From NCBI RefSeq assembly GCF_947179515.1, contig NC_067473.1, positions 78,108,936-78,172,935 on the forward strand: 64,000 nucleotides of DNA. The letters are read 5' to 3'. A program made the position numbers and the translations under genes. This DNA is from Apodemus sylvaticus (lineage: Eukaryota; Chordata; Mammalia; Rodentia; Muridae). Positions 13,138 to 24,400 of this stretch are shown here, in pieces (position 1 is the first letter of the stretch; each line of letters starts with the position of its first letter). The notes beneath the pieces are model-generated. The model worked only from the letters and a program-made list of their open reading frames with translations, did no database searches and was not told the origin of the DNA.

Positions 13138-14422
13138 GATTAAGTCATCTCGGGAAGTGAGTCTACATTATTGATAGGAATTACCCTCCTGTTTCTTTTT
13201 AGAGGCTCTGGCTTTATTAATTAGATAGCTTATATATCTACTCTCTGAAATGAAGCACCTGTAGATTAGAGGGAAACAGGTAAAAATATCAAGTCCAGTG
13301 ATGTTCTAGGTCTAGAGATGTCTGTCCTGGCTAGGGAAAGCCACTTTCTGTGACTGAGACTGCAGCCCCCAAAATGGAAACCCGCATAATAAGTGACAGC
13401 TAAGGTGAGCCTCTTGCCATCTAGGGGAAGTTAGTTCTCTTGGTTCATCAGACATGTTAGTTCATCACCATTATAAGAACAAAACTGGGTCAGGTTCCTG
13501 AGTCTTCCAAAGGCATGATCCCATCTCCCTGCCTGGCCCTCCCTGCTCCCACTGATGTCATGATGTCACCTCTCTGAAGATTGTGACCCGTCTGACCATT
13601 TATTTAAAATTGTAACATTCATTACTCCAAATCCACTGAACCTTATCCTTACTTTTCTTCTGTATCATTAACTATCGTTCAACACTCTATCATTTACTTA
13701 AATTGTTATTCATCTTCCTTCACTAGCATTTAAGATACCCCAAACTCTGGTGCTTTTGTTTTCCTTCACCAAAAAACAACAAATATTTAGAACTGACAAA
13801 AAGCAAGTGCTAGGCTCATCACATAAATAAATTCAAAATGTAGGTGTGATTTCACATATGTACCCAAAGATGAAACCAGCTAATGGTTCCACAATTGCTT
13901 TCTGAGTCCCAAAGCCAAAAGATTTCACAGCAGTGATACAAGCGTTCATTCATGAGTCTGGGGCATGACCTTCCTGCTAAATTTAGTGTTCTCTGTGTTT
14001 CCAAGCATTTTTGTGTGGACAGTGGGGAGTGGAGGGAGTAGCACGACAGTTACCCAGCTTCGGGGTTTCAAGGCCATGTAAGCCAGTGGGTAGGGGAAGG
14101 CTTGGGCTTAGAATACTTGGGTTGTTCACTGAGATGGGACCTAGTTCCAGTACCAAACAGAGATGAAAGGAGAAAAGCAAAGAGCCAACCAGAAGAACAT
14201 ATGTCTTTAAGGAGCAGACTTAAGGAGGAGAAACACTGCCTAAGACAAAGACAGGTGAAAGCAGATTTATGTTGTCTTTGAAGCCACAGTTCCTTGTTCC
14301 TTACTAGAAATGGAAAGAGGTAAAAACAAGAGCTGTGGCTGGAACTGCATGCTAAAACTGGTGTTTTGAAGGTGAAGCTATCAGCTCAATTATCGGAATC
14401 ACCATGCACATGTAAATGCTGC

Positions 14423-14483
14423 TACATATACATATATATATACATACATATATATGTATGTATATATATATATATATATATAT
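14423..14483. repeat. TA-rich microsatellite containing a 40-bp palindrome
   Basis: A TA/CATA/GTATG tract. Positions 14432-14471 form a perfect 40-bp inverted repeat centred between 14451 and 14452, and the TA run continues on the right. Confidence 0.95.
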
Positions 14484-15504
14484 GAAAGACTGCCACTCAC
14501 AACTTACTGTGGTTAATTTGAATGATAAACAATACTAATAATGAAAACTATGGGTTTTGAAAAGTCTGTCAGTGCTACTGACTAGTGATTAAATGGTAAC
14601 AATTCAAAAAGAGTCGTATCTCCAACTCTCTTATGGTTATATATGACACCAAATAAGACCCTTGAATAAAAGTAAAATAGCATGAAAATCTTGGGTCTCT
14701 TCATGAATCTTTAATGGGGCTACTAGCTGATTAAGACATTAAATCAGTGAAGTAACCACTTACTAAAAAGAACCTCATTATCTCATGTATAGAGCTTATC
14801 ATATATCATGTGTAGAGCCAATCACAATAAATAATAAAATGTAGAGCTTTCATGAGTACTTCTGCATTTTCACTCTTGCCTCTTCATCCTAAGGATATTT
14901 ATACAGTACCAGGTAACCCAGATGTTACTCTTTATGAACTCGAATCCTGTCTCTTTCTGCATGGCTGGCTGCCCTTTGAAGGCCTCTTCTCATCTGAGGT
15001 ACACAGCAGTTCCAGTGAGCCTCTTCAGGCTTTGAATTCAAGTGTTTGTTCATTTTAACATCTATTCTTCAAAAACTTTGCTGGAACAACTATTTCCCAA
15101 GTATAAAATTGTTAGCCTTGCCAAAACAACTTAAACTTATTTTTTTCAATACTCTCACCATTAAAAGAAAATCATTAGACCTTTGGGAGTAAGATATCAT
15201 CACTTAAAAGTTTAGTTTTTAGAAAATTCATAAACCCTTGACCCTCTTGAAAGATAGCTGCACAGTACTGGGAAAACTTTTGCCAATTCAAAAAAGGAGG
15301 CTTATGATTTACCAATGCTAGTCTAAATCATCTGATTCCAAGTTAACTCAAAAGAAATAATTGTGTTTAATTCATGCTAAAACTAAGTTATCTTTTAATC
15401 ATCTAGTAGCCCAAGTAAGAAAATAACCAGATAAAATTATTACCCATTCAACTTACATAAATTATTGTTTATCCTGATATAACTGACAAAATGGGTGGAG
15501 CTTG

Positions 15505-15526
15505 TGATAACAGTTTTCTGTTATCA
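15505..15526. promoter_or_regulatory. Inverted repeat with facing GATA sites, Jazf1 intron 1
   Basis: TGATAACAG and CTGTTATCA are perfect 9-bp arms around a TTTT spacer. Each arm holds a GATAA core, giving two GATA-type sites in opposite orientation about 1.35 kb downstream of exon 1, in DNA where no repeat was recognised. It is a candidate enhancer element; binding is inferred, not shown. Confidence 0.4.
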
Positions 15527-16866
15527 TCCCCCTTTAGTCTGAGTAAGGGGAGCCCAATGATGAACTAGGAAAACTCGTCTTGAAACTGCATCACTACAGT
15601 TCAAGCGATGACGAGAAGCTTACTTTATACCTGGAGCACGTTTAGTTGTCACTACTTGGTCATGATAGGAGTCAGCAGCTTTGCTGCTCTATTAAACCGC
15701 TTTTAAGACCACTGAAACTTGACGTAGGTCCTTTACCTCACTTTTATCGGAAGAGATGGGAAAAACTATTAAGGAGACACTTTGAAACTTTGAAATCTTT
15801 CAAAGCTTGACAATTACTCATCAGATTTCTCTTTTCAAAGGCATTTTGCAGACAATTTTCATGATTAGCTCCTATTCTGGATGGCCCATCAAATCCCTCT
15901 CTAAACTGGCAATTAAAGCTTATTAAGCGCCCACTGTGTGCAAGGAGAAAGCATTCTACAAAGCAAAGGGGCATAAGGCTCTGGTTCATTTTATTCGTGC
16001 ATAAATGCACAGCAGTCGTGATTTGCTCTCTCAACTTTGCAGAAACGTGAGCTGCATCCACATGGCCGAATCCATGGCGTTCATTTGGTCTTCTCGAAGC
16101 AATTCACAGGTAGCTTCAGCCAGGCAACCGGCTGCCCTCTTCACCCACCAGGCCACTTTGGGGAGCGGCCACACCTTCTGCAGGTGGCTGGGTCTCCAGA
16201 ACCTGAATCAGCAGACCCAGCTCCCTCCGCAGGGGTAGGGATGAGAGTGCAAACGTGGTGCAAGGACTTCTGTGAGGCGCAGGACTTAGAAGGTCCCTGG
16301 GTCCCCGGAGACACAACCGGCCCCGCGGGGCGCCCCTCCCCCGCGTCCCCGCGCCCGCGCCGCGCAGGCCCCGCGGGGACGGGCGCACCTCCGGCCTAGC
16401 CGCAACGCCGGCGCCGCGACACGCCCGCCCGCCGCCCGCGGGCTCCCCTCTGCTGCCGGGGCCTCGGGGCGCTCCGGACAGGGATGGGCGCGGCCCGCAG
16501 CCGCTCGAACCGCAGCCGCTGCGCCAGGCCGGGCCCCACGCCCGCGCCGCTCAGAGCACGCAGCGCCCCGCGCCCGCAGCCGCGGCCCCCTCCCGCCGCG
16601 CCACACCTAGCAACCGGCGCTGACAGGACGCAGGCGGGGGAGGAAGCGGAATGGCTGCCGCGGCGGCGCCTCCCCGGCTCCCGCCAGCCTGACAGCTCGG
16701 GCCGGGCGGAAGCGGCGTGCGGCACCCGCCCCCCGCGGCCCGTGCCCGCCCTCACCCTGCGGCCGGCCATCCCCGCGCCCCGCGGCCCTCCACGCCCGCA
16801 CCTTATCGGGCGCCCGGCCCGCGCCACCCCGGGGCTCGCCCGCCGCCCGACCCCCGCCCACCCGGG

Positions 16867-16872
16867 CCTCAC
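16867..16872 (-). other. Jazf1: Splice donor of Jazf1 exon 1
   Basis: On the minus strand the exon ends ACATCG and the intron starts GTGAGG, a close match to the mammalian donor consensus. Its position one base past codon 38 keeps the known JAZF1 frame. Confidence 0.93.
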
Positions 16873-16987
16873 CGATGTGGTTGTCCTCGATGTGCTCGAT
16901 GAGGTCGGCCAGCGTGGGGAAGTGGAGTCCGCAGCCCCCGAAGCGGCAGGTGTTGGAGAAGAAGGAGGCGGCGGCGATGCCTGTCAT
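16873..16987 (-). CDS. Jazf1: Jazf1 exon 1, coding part (first zinc finger)
   Basis: This is the first coding exon of JAZF1 (juxtaposed with another zinc finger 1; TIP27), a nuclear zinc-finger protein known to bind the orphan receptor NR2C2/TR4 and to be a NuA4/TIP60 subunit. The 115 nt encode 38 residues plus one base. The product starts MTGIAAASFFSNTCRFGG, which I recognise as the JAZF1 N-terminus. A complete C2H2 finger is visible: Cys14 and Cys19 (CX4C), then His32 and His37 (HX4H) with 12 residues between the pairs. After codon 38 (Ile) and one G, a GTGAGG donor follows, so the intron is phase 1, fitting the known continuation with Asp. The ATG has A at -3. Exons 2-5, with the other fingers, are not in the 16.9 kb to the left, as expected for a gene with a very long first intron. 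Confidence 0.96.
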
Positions 16988-16991
16988 GGTG

Positions 16992-16997
16992 CTACAT
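16992..16997 (-). promoter_or_regulatory. AUG-UAG start-stop uORF in the Jazf1 leader
   Basis: Reading the minus strand into the start codon gives ATG TAG CACC ATG. An upstream ATG is followed immediately by a stop, and only four bases separate that stop from the main ATG at 16985-16987. The upstream ATG has T at -3, a weak context, whereas the main ATG has A at -3. Minimal start-stop elements of this type are known in other genes to hold ribosomes and lower translation. It acts here only if the transcript starts upstream of 16997, which is very likely given the island. Confidence 0.6.
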
Positions 16998-17173
16998 CGA
17001 GAGCCCCCCGGAGTCGGCTCTGCGAGCGCCGCGCGCGGAGGCGGAGGGAGGGGCCGGGGAGGGGGCAGGCGCGGGGAGGGCAGCGCGAGCCCGGGACGGA
17101 GGAGAGGGGGCGCGAGGTGGAGCGCAGCGCCGAGCCTCCGGGAGGCAGCGGGAGGCGGCGGGAGCTCGGGGAG

Positions 17174-17182
17174 GGGGCGGGG
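17174..17182. promoter_or_regulatory. GC box (Sp/KLF-type) upstream of Jazf1
   Basis: GGGGCGGGG lies about 190 bp upstream of the Jazf1 ATG, in a G-rich run that includes further purine-rich tracts. It is a consensus-grade Sp1/KLF site in a CpG-island promoter. Occupancy cannot be judged from sequence. Confidence 0.55.
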
Positions 17183-17260
17183 AGGACTCCGCGCCTGGGA
17201 GGAGGGAGCAGGCGCGCGCCTGCAGCTGTGCGGGCCCCAACCTCCACGACCCAGGCCTCA

Positions 17261-20200
17261 CCTGGCAGCTCCCGCCTCCAACTTTACGTCCCTGGGCCTG
17301 CCCTTCGCCGTGCGAGGTGCCTGCAGTCCGCTTGGAGCCTCCCTTGGTTATGTGCACTACATTCTTAATAGATACACATCTATTAATTACACCGGGTTTC
17401 CCCCAGATGAGCACTCAGGGAGTTACCCAGCCCTCTTGGGGACATTAGTTTGCACTTGGCCACCTGTCTAGGTGTGACAGTGTCATTCACTAGGGACCCA
17501 GGAAAGGTAATTGTGTGCACCTTGTTCTTTAAACTTTCTCATTTAAAAAAAAATTTTTTTTTTAAGTCAGTATTCTCTGGAGGTTAGTAGTAACTAATTG
17601 ATTTTAATGAAGCTTTCCCCCTAGGCCAGAAGAAAAATCTTAGCTTTATTTAAATTTCAAAATAGAGTGCTTGGTTGTCAAGTGCATTTGACTGTGTTTT
17701 ACATATGTATCAAGTTTGTTCTCCCCATTCTTCTGAGAAAAAAAAAATCTTTATTTCTTTACCCCAAATTTCTGCACCTCCTGCACCCCTTGCTGTGACT
17801 CAGGTCTGGCAGGGCTGTCCCAAAGGAGAATGGGCAAGCATAGTGGTTGGAAATGAAAGTCAAAGCACACTCCATTTTCACTTAAAAAAGATTTCACCAA
17901 TCAATTAGGTTATATCGTCTTGTGAGCATTTAAGCCATAACATTGACCAGTTAGCCTCTTAAGAATGAATTCTCTTCTGGTGCCCAATCCCAGATGCAGT
18001 TACATTTTACCTACAAGATGTATATTTTCTTCCAGTTGTTCAAGGAGCACCAGGAAGACGTGCATGATTCGAGGATGTAATTTTTAAAATATTTATTCAT
18101 GCGTTCTGAATTTAGCATTTTTCTTTAGACCAATTCCATTTACCTTCTGGTGCATATATCTAGAAAAATAGCAATCCTGTCTTTTTAAACTATATATACC
18201 ACTTGTGTTACTTCTAATAATAGGATTATTAAGGCACTTTGTGTAAATTTAAATACAGACATATGTAGTATTTCTGTCACCAGAGAAAAATTTCACAATC
18301 TCCCAGTCACAAAGACTGAGGCTGAGTTCTCTCAGCCATTGACATTTTTGTCTGGTCTGTCGCTTCTTCGAGCCTCCAAGGTGACAAATTTGCCAAGGGG
18401 AGAGTGAATTGAGCAGGGCTGGGGCAGCAGGTCATTAAAGTTCAGTTTGGTGCCAAGTGAGGATGGGGGAAGGGCACCCAAGGGCTTGATAATGATCCAG
18501 GGACCCACTAGGCTGGAAACTGGGGCCAGACAAGGGTCTAAAGAGCAGGAGTTAGAATTCTACATCTTGAATTAGAATTTTGGCAAGTGTGCAGTGTGCC
18601 CAGCTGCCCAGCCAGGGAGGAAGGCCTTTAGCCCAGAGCAGGCAGAATATCTGGCAGATAGACATTGTACCCAGTGACATGGAGATGCAATGGGGAAACT
18701 CCAGCCAAGAATTATGCCAGAACAGCTTCCTTAGAGAGGTTAGACACCCCAACTCTGCAGCAGCTGGGGAAGTGCCCTGAGCCTTCAAGTGACAACTCTG
18801 TTCTCAGGAGGAATGACTCTCTATGTGGAGTCATTCTCCTCAGAAAGAGGGTAGGAGGCCCAGAGGTGGTCCAAGCAAGGGTACCCCTCTATGGAAAGGC
18901 CAGACGAATGTAAGGGAAAGAAGGAAGGAGGGGCTGGGTGCCCTTAGTACAAACCTCTTGGCTCTGCTATTACAAAGTGTGCCTGCCAAAGAAAGAGCCT
19001 GGTCAGCCAAATTGAGCATATTGATTACTTTTAATGTGAAGAACCAAAGTAACTATAAAACGAATTATAATTTTCAAAGAGTTCAAGTTATTTTGTATGT
19101 CAAACCATTATTACATTTTGTGGGAAAAAAATCAGTATATTGCTACAACTTAGCATAGAATTGAAGCTTGCTTAGGTGACACCATGCTCTTTAATTAGCA
19201 CATTTCTTTCTCTTTTTGGCGTTTTAAAATCATGGTCTTTTATATCTTCAAGTCTACTGGTTTTGTATATACACCAAAGTAGTAATAGACAGGACAAACC
19301 ACAGGGTAACCACAGCAAACAAATGAAAAGTAAATGCTTTGCAGTGAAATATTTACTTGTGCTATATTACATTTTAAAATGTTTGTTGCAAGTTTGTCCT
19401 TTTAGATAAAGTCTATGTCTAGGCTATTAAAAACATGTAAACCAAACACTTTATCCTGTTGCTTCCAAGAGACCGGTTACACTTCTGTTTTGAGAAAACA
19501 TTTATCTGTCTTGCTTGGGGGAGTAAAACTATCTCCAAAGGGCAGGGTGGCAAGAGAACCAGAGAGTCAGATAAGACAGTGGCCGTGAACTACAGGCATT
19601 CCCTGCCTCCAAGATCCTTGGAAATGTCTGGCCTCTCCCTGGAGCACTGTACTTCTCTGGATCAGTTGGCTACACAGGGGTATAGAGTAATTAATGCCAT
19701 AGGATAGGAGGTGGTGCTACCAATGGCTTGCAGCTAAGTGATGTTACAGATAGTCTCCTAAAGCTTAGTATGTCAGGATCCTCAGGATGGGCACTGCCAG
19801 GGAGGTAGGGACACAGTGGTTTCATGGAACACAGAAGATCTGTTATGCAGTTGTCTGATTTCCACACAAGGAGTTCAAGATACCCAGGCAATCAAAGCGT
19901 GCATTTCTTGTGCCCAATGTGGGCCTGTATTAGTGCTGTAAAGGGGATGACTATATAAATGGTGGGCTTCTAATTTTAAACCTAATGTGAGTCCTCTCTC
20001 AGGCCTTCATGAAGTGCTTTTCAGGCTTGCTTGCTACTGCCTCCTCCGTGACTTGGGGGCATTCCTTTTACCCCCAGTACTTTGAAGGATGAACGAGTTG
20101 TGAGATCTTCAGCAGCTCATGTGAGTCTGCAGCTGCCTCTCCTAAGGTCCAATGCTTCCCTCTTTCCAGCTCTTAAGAATTAAGGCTGCACTTCCACCAA

Positions 20201-21690
20201 TGGCAGCCCTCCTGTCAGAGATGCTTGATTTCCGCAGGCCCTGCCTTCTTCCAAAGAGGACCATTATCTTTCTGCACTCTGGTTGCCCACTCACACGCAA
20301 CAGTTCGTCAAATTGCTCTTTTTCCATCTCAGAAGCTAACCTGACCTTACCTAAGATAGCTAGGCCCATGAGTTTGATCCCTACAACTGCGAACAGTAAA
20401 AACCAAGCGAATTGGTCTCTGTTCCCCATGCCTGTTTGCATAGTGAGGGTTGGTTGGCTTTACATGAAGAAAGATTCTCTCCTGGGTCACACAAGCGAGC
20501 ATTCTTCCTGAGCGTCACCTGGCTGCTTCTGCTCTACTTACTATATATACACATGGTAATGACATTCACTGCCAGCTTCTGCCCAGACTTCTCCAGAATG
20601 GAATTAATAAATCCCCAGCCAGTTACCACAGCTCTGATTTAACAGCCTGGGTGCACTCCACCACCAGTTTGGAGGGAGCAATCACTGCTTCTCAGGCCGG
20701 GGCAGCCAGATTTTTAAAATCAGGTTCACGAGAGCTGTCAAGCAGTTGCTATTTCGTTCCAATGACATGTCTTAGTCCAGCACATCACTAGGGAACTGCA
20801 TGAAGGGCAGACCCAGGATTTGTGTATCCTGGGAGTCTCTGTGGCAAGATGTGAGGACTGCAATTTGAGAAGGACATATATAGTGCCAGGGGTTTTACAG
20901 AACCCTCTTAAATTAGTCTTATGAGTCTCTGTGGGTGATGTGACTGAACCCATGTACTGTCCTCCTGGCTGCTGTGGCATCTGCTTACCCCACCCCCCCT
21001 TCCAGGATGAGTTCTGTTGTTTTCAGTAGCTGTGGAGTATACAGTAAGGCGCGGATGCTTTTCCAAGGCTGCATAGCCCTTTTGCACAAACTTGTGTCCA
21101 TGTTATTCATGAGCGCCCAGCAATGCACGGTTGATGGTTACTATCCCCTCAGTGGCTTCTAGAACTGGTTTTGTCCTGAGTTTCTGAGGGCCCACCAGCC
21201 TGGTGTTGCCCTCTGTTCCTTCCAGGCCTTGGACAAGTGTTAGCAGGAGACTGAATTAGGACCAAGTTGGACACACAGCTCCTCCATCCCATCTCCCAGG
21301 CTTGACTCTCTTAGCCATACTGCCATTCTCTGGATTGGCGTCTTCCTCCATGACTTTGATAACCCACCTCTGCAGGAGCCTCCCAGCCTCACTGCCTGAG
21401 CTTTCCCCAGGGTTGCTGACTACTTACGATGAACCAAATGACAACAGTTTTCAAACTTCACTCACTTGTCCAGACAGGCCAGCTTGCCTTGGTTGTACAG
21501 CCTGGTTAGAATGTTTCCACACCCCCAGCTTCCATGTCCACCAAACTAAGCCAGCCTGTCACCTCCTCCAAGAGGCCTCCAGGATGTCCCCTTTCTTTCC
21601 TTGCTGAGGTGGGTGCTAATCATCTGTGTCCCCACCGAGGCCTCTTGCATTCTTACTGCTGGTTTGGTGATCTTACTTTTCTAGACCAAA
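17261..21690. other. Mostly unique upstream intergenic DNA
   Basis: This is the DNA immediately upstream of the Jazf1 promoter. I recognise no SINE, LINE or LTR in it and no coding sequence; the open frames are short and have no family features. A divergent noncoding transcript from the island (a JAZF1 antisense RNA is annotated in human) could run through here, but no exon structure can be read. One near-perfect inverted repeat is listed separately at 18811-18836. Confidence 0.6.
18811..18836. repeat. Imperfect inverted repeat (stem-loop)
   Basis: GAATGACTC and GAGTCATTC are perfect 9-bp arms around an 8-nt loop. The outer bases (AGGAG versus CTCCT) extend the stem with a one-base slip. The arms hold near-AP-1 half sites but not the full TGASTCA consensus. 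Confidence 0.6.
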
Positions 21691-21694
21691 AGTT

Positions 21695-22260
21695 CTAAAT
21701 CTGTTTTTTTTTTTTTTTAAGAGCAGTATTTTCTTTTTTGAAACAATTACTTTTTAGTTAATGTATCACTGAGGCATTTCATAGTTATTCACGTATGGGA
21801 AAAAACATGGAATGTATGTATGTCTTTCTTCCCACCTTGCACCCCCAACCCCATTTCCCCTTGGAGCCATTCTTTCTTCCCCAGTCTTCCTCCTCCTCCT
21901 TCATTTCTCTTTCTCTCTGTATATGCATGCATATATATGTTTTATAATTTGCATGTGTATATTTAGATTCTGCATTATCTGCATTTGAGAGGGAACATTC
22001 ATTATTTGTCTTTCTGGGTCTGGCTTATTTCACTTAGCACAATTCTCTCCAGTTCCCTCCACACACCCCCCCCCCCCCCCGCCCCGTCTCCCTCCCAATG
22101 CCATGTTTTCATTCTTCTTTATGGTCAAGCAAAACCCCTGTGTGTATATATGTATCACATTTTCACTATTTATTCATCTGTAGATGGACAGACATCTCAG
22201 CTGGCTCTATACCTTGGCTATTGTGAATGGTGCTACAATAAACATGAAGTGTTAGTGTGT
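21695..22260 (-). mobile_element. Old L1 3' end, reverse orientation
   Basis: It contains the reverse of the conserved L1 ORF2 end: CATCTGTAGATGGACAGACA, then TTGGCTATTGTGAATGGTGC and AATAAACATGAAGTG. It is preceded by a poly-T/pyrimidine-rich tract at 21702-21720 and a poly-C run at 22065-22081. The divergence suggests an old L1 (Lx or earlier). The open frames within it are not genes. Confidence 0.8.
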
Positions 22261-22261
22261 C

Positions 22262-22470
22262 TATGATTTTAAGATTTACAAAAATGTATGACTATCTGTT
22301 TTGTATGTGTGAGATATGTGTGTGGCTAGGCATGAGCCAGAGTGCACATATGGAAACCAGAGGACAGTTTTCAGGTTGCTTCTCTCCTTCTTTGAAAGGC
22401 CTGAAAATTGATTTCAGGTTCTCAGGCAGTAGGTATCTTTACCCAGTGTAGAGCCGATTTGCCACACTCC
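22262..22470 (-). repeat. SINE remnant (B3/B4 type), reverse
   Basis: The pattern TGCACATATGGAAACCAGAGG, ACAGTTTTCAGG and TTGATTTCAGGTTCTCAGG follows the reverse of rodent tRNA-derived SINEs. It is diverged. Confidence 0.5.
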
Positions 22471-22714
22471 TTCCCTGAACTGTGAAAATTTGAACCAGCC
22501 TCTTATAAATATTTACATTTTATTTATAAATGACATACAGATGTGGTTTTCAAATATGATGTATATGCTAAAAATAAACCAGACATTTTTTTTTTTAAAT
22601 TGAGTTTGGTTTAACCCAGAACTTCGAGGCCTTTTAACTTCATCGATTGGCCTGCTGACCTGGAGGAAAGCCTTGAACCCTGGAGGCCACCATCCTTGAC
22701 TATGTGTCAAAGTT

Positions 22715-22990
22715 AGCTTCAGCTGTCAAATTGATACAAACCTGGAGGTACCTGAGAGGAAGGACCCTCAGCTGGCTCGTGGCCATGTTTTAATTAGTCA
22801 TTGACATAGGAGGGCACCACCCACTGTGGGTGGTGCCATCCCTTGGCAGGTGGGTCTGAGCTATAGAAGAAAGGTGACTGAGCTGGCTACTAAGCAGTGT
22901 TTCTCCATGGTTCCTGTCCCCTGTTCCTCCCGATGAACTGTAAAACTTAAGATGAGTTTTGGTCCCCAAGTTTTGGTTATGGTATCTGTT
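22715..22990 (+). repeat. Rodent DNA-type repeat, forward copy
   Basis: It matches the repeat at 34860: a GTCAAATTGATACAAACCTGG start, CCACCCACTGTGGGTGGTGCC (itself an inverted repeat) in the middle, and GATGAACTGTAAAACTTAAG near the end. It is probably a nonautonomous hAT-Charlie family of murids; the name was not verified. Confidence 0.65.
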
Positions 22991-23524
22991 AAAGCAACAG
23001 AAAGCAAAGCAGAACACCATGTCTCCTTGAGACCGGAGGGATCCACCATCGTGCCTACACATGGTGTTGGTACAGCTTGGGACTGTGATAAGGCAGTATG
23101 CAGAGATTTCAGTTTTCAGCGCTCAATCCTTCCAACAATTTGTTAATGTTCTTCTCTTAAGCACCATCAGTGAAAGGTGGGCCTTAGACATCATTAACAT
23201 TGGATGGATTACAACAGAAATTCCTTACCGTGATCACAAACCAAAAAAGGCAAGACCTTTGTAAGATCTAGTACCAATCACAGTGCTGTGCTCATAATGG
23301 TTGCAGGAAATATTCCTCTCCTTTGTTTTGATGCCACTTGTTTCCCAGTCTCTGCTGATCCAGACAAAGCTATTCAGCTGGACAATGATAGGCAGGGAGG
23401 CGTTCAGCCATGACATGAGCTCTGACACTGGCGGCCCTGTTATACACTGACTAGGATACCGTTCTCTTTCACAAATAGCCAAGCTCATTGTGGTGGTATT
23501 TTAAATAACTGTCACCACCATTCA

Positions 23525-23745
23525 CCAAGTGTCTGCTATTGTGCTAGGCACTGGTTCCCAGCCCATGGTATTAAGAGTCTGAACATACAACAGCTTTTTG
23601 AATTCTGGAAGGTTGACAAATGAAATATGCCTAAAGTAAAGATGAGAAGAAAAACAAGAAGGTAACTTGCTGAAACCCTAAAGCTATTAAATTCTGGCAC
23701 TAGGATTTCCACTCTGGTTGCTCTAAGTCCAAAATTTACTTACTA
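23525..23745 (-). repeat. MIR SINE, reverse
   Basis: The reverse MIR pattern is readable along ~220 bp: TGTCTGCTATTGTGCTAGGC, GGTAACTTGCTGAAACCCTAA, TTCTGGCACTAGGATTTCCA. Confidence 0.65.
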
Positions 23746-24029
23746 TCCATATTTGAATCTGTGGGTTGTAAAGGATATTCTTTTTCTTCCCTCAAATCTA
23801 GAGAGAAGTTGGGCTATTTGTGTAGAAAGGACCATGTTTGCGTGTTTTACAGACATTTTATTCATTTCTCCCTATAGTAGAGTGCCAAACACATACACTA
23901 CCTTGCTAATGCATATAGAAGGTGCTGCAAAGACCAGGACTGGGTACCAATGCCGTAGAGGCCGTTGAGGCTGACTCCATCAGGAACCGAGACTTGGTCT
24001 CCTGTTGCCAAGCATGCTTGCTAGTCTTG

Positions 24030-24400
24030 CTATTAGAGTTTGAATTTCAGATGTTTCCCCAAAGACCACACGTTAAGTCCCCAGCTGATAGTATTGGCAG
24101 GTGATGCTAGAATCTTTAGGTGTGGAAACTAATGGAATTAAGATAATAGGAGTTGTGCAGATACTGGGACAATGGCTACATTTCTCCTCTCATTGCTTCC
24201 TGGCTTCTCTGAGTTAAACAGATTCCTCTACCGTGTGCTCACACTATGAATGTGTGGCTTCACCACAGGCCCAGAAGCACCAGGCAAGGCTAACACTGCT
24301 GACAAGTCTAAATCTATGAGTTAGAAATAAACGTTTTTTTCTTTCTAAGTTGACTATCTCAGGCATTTTGCTACAGTAAAAGAAAACTGATACAAGCAGT
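24030..24400 (+). repeat. Mammalian/rodent DNA-type repeat
   Basis: It starts GTTTGAATTTCAGATGTTTCC and ends AGAAATAAACGTTTTTTTC ... AGTAAAAGAAAACTGATAC, resembling nonautonomous hAT-Charlie repeats also seen at 28745, 33640 and 36955. There is no coding potential. Confidence 0.5.

Larger units (their letters stand above)
1..16872 (-). other. Jazf1: Jazf1 intron 1 (5' part, incomplete)
   Basis: This stretch lies downstream of Jazf1 exon 1 in transcript direction. I found no segment resembling the exon 2 protein (the region beginning TDPRVLEKQ), so all of it is read as intron 1. The first ~560 bp after the donor (to about 16310) are still CpG-rich. The rest contains old interspersed repeats listed separately and long stretches without recognisable content, notably 1643-2280, 4700-6930, 7000-8040, 9000-10280, 13140-14420 and 14490-15500. 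These could hold enhancers but show no gene. Confidence 0.85.
16310..17260 (-). promoter_or_regulatory. Jazf1: CpG island and Jazf1 promoter region
   Basis: Dense CpG content starts abruptly near 16310 and ends near 17260, in sharp contrast with the AT-rich flanks. It spans the start of intron 1, exon 1, the 5' leader and upstream DNA. No TATA box sits at a convincing distance from the exon; several G-rich GC-box-like motifs are present upstream of the ATG. This is the usual architecture of a housekeeping-type, dispersed-start promoter. The transcription start cannot be fixed from sequence; about 17050-17200 is my estimate. The long open frames on both strands here are a by-product of GC richness. 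Confidence 0.88.

Noticed and set aside
16484..17368. 294-codon open frame on the plus strand
   Set aside because: It is arginine-, proline- and alanine-rich low-complexity sequence across the CpG island, antisense to Jazf1 exon 1; GC-rich DNA has few stops. The other long frames at 16396-17471 are the same artefact.
20142..20511. Overlapping frames on both strands, the minus one with a hydrophobic segment
   Set aside because: Opposed frames of similar length without any recognised motif; not supported as a gene.
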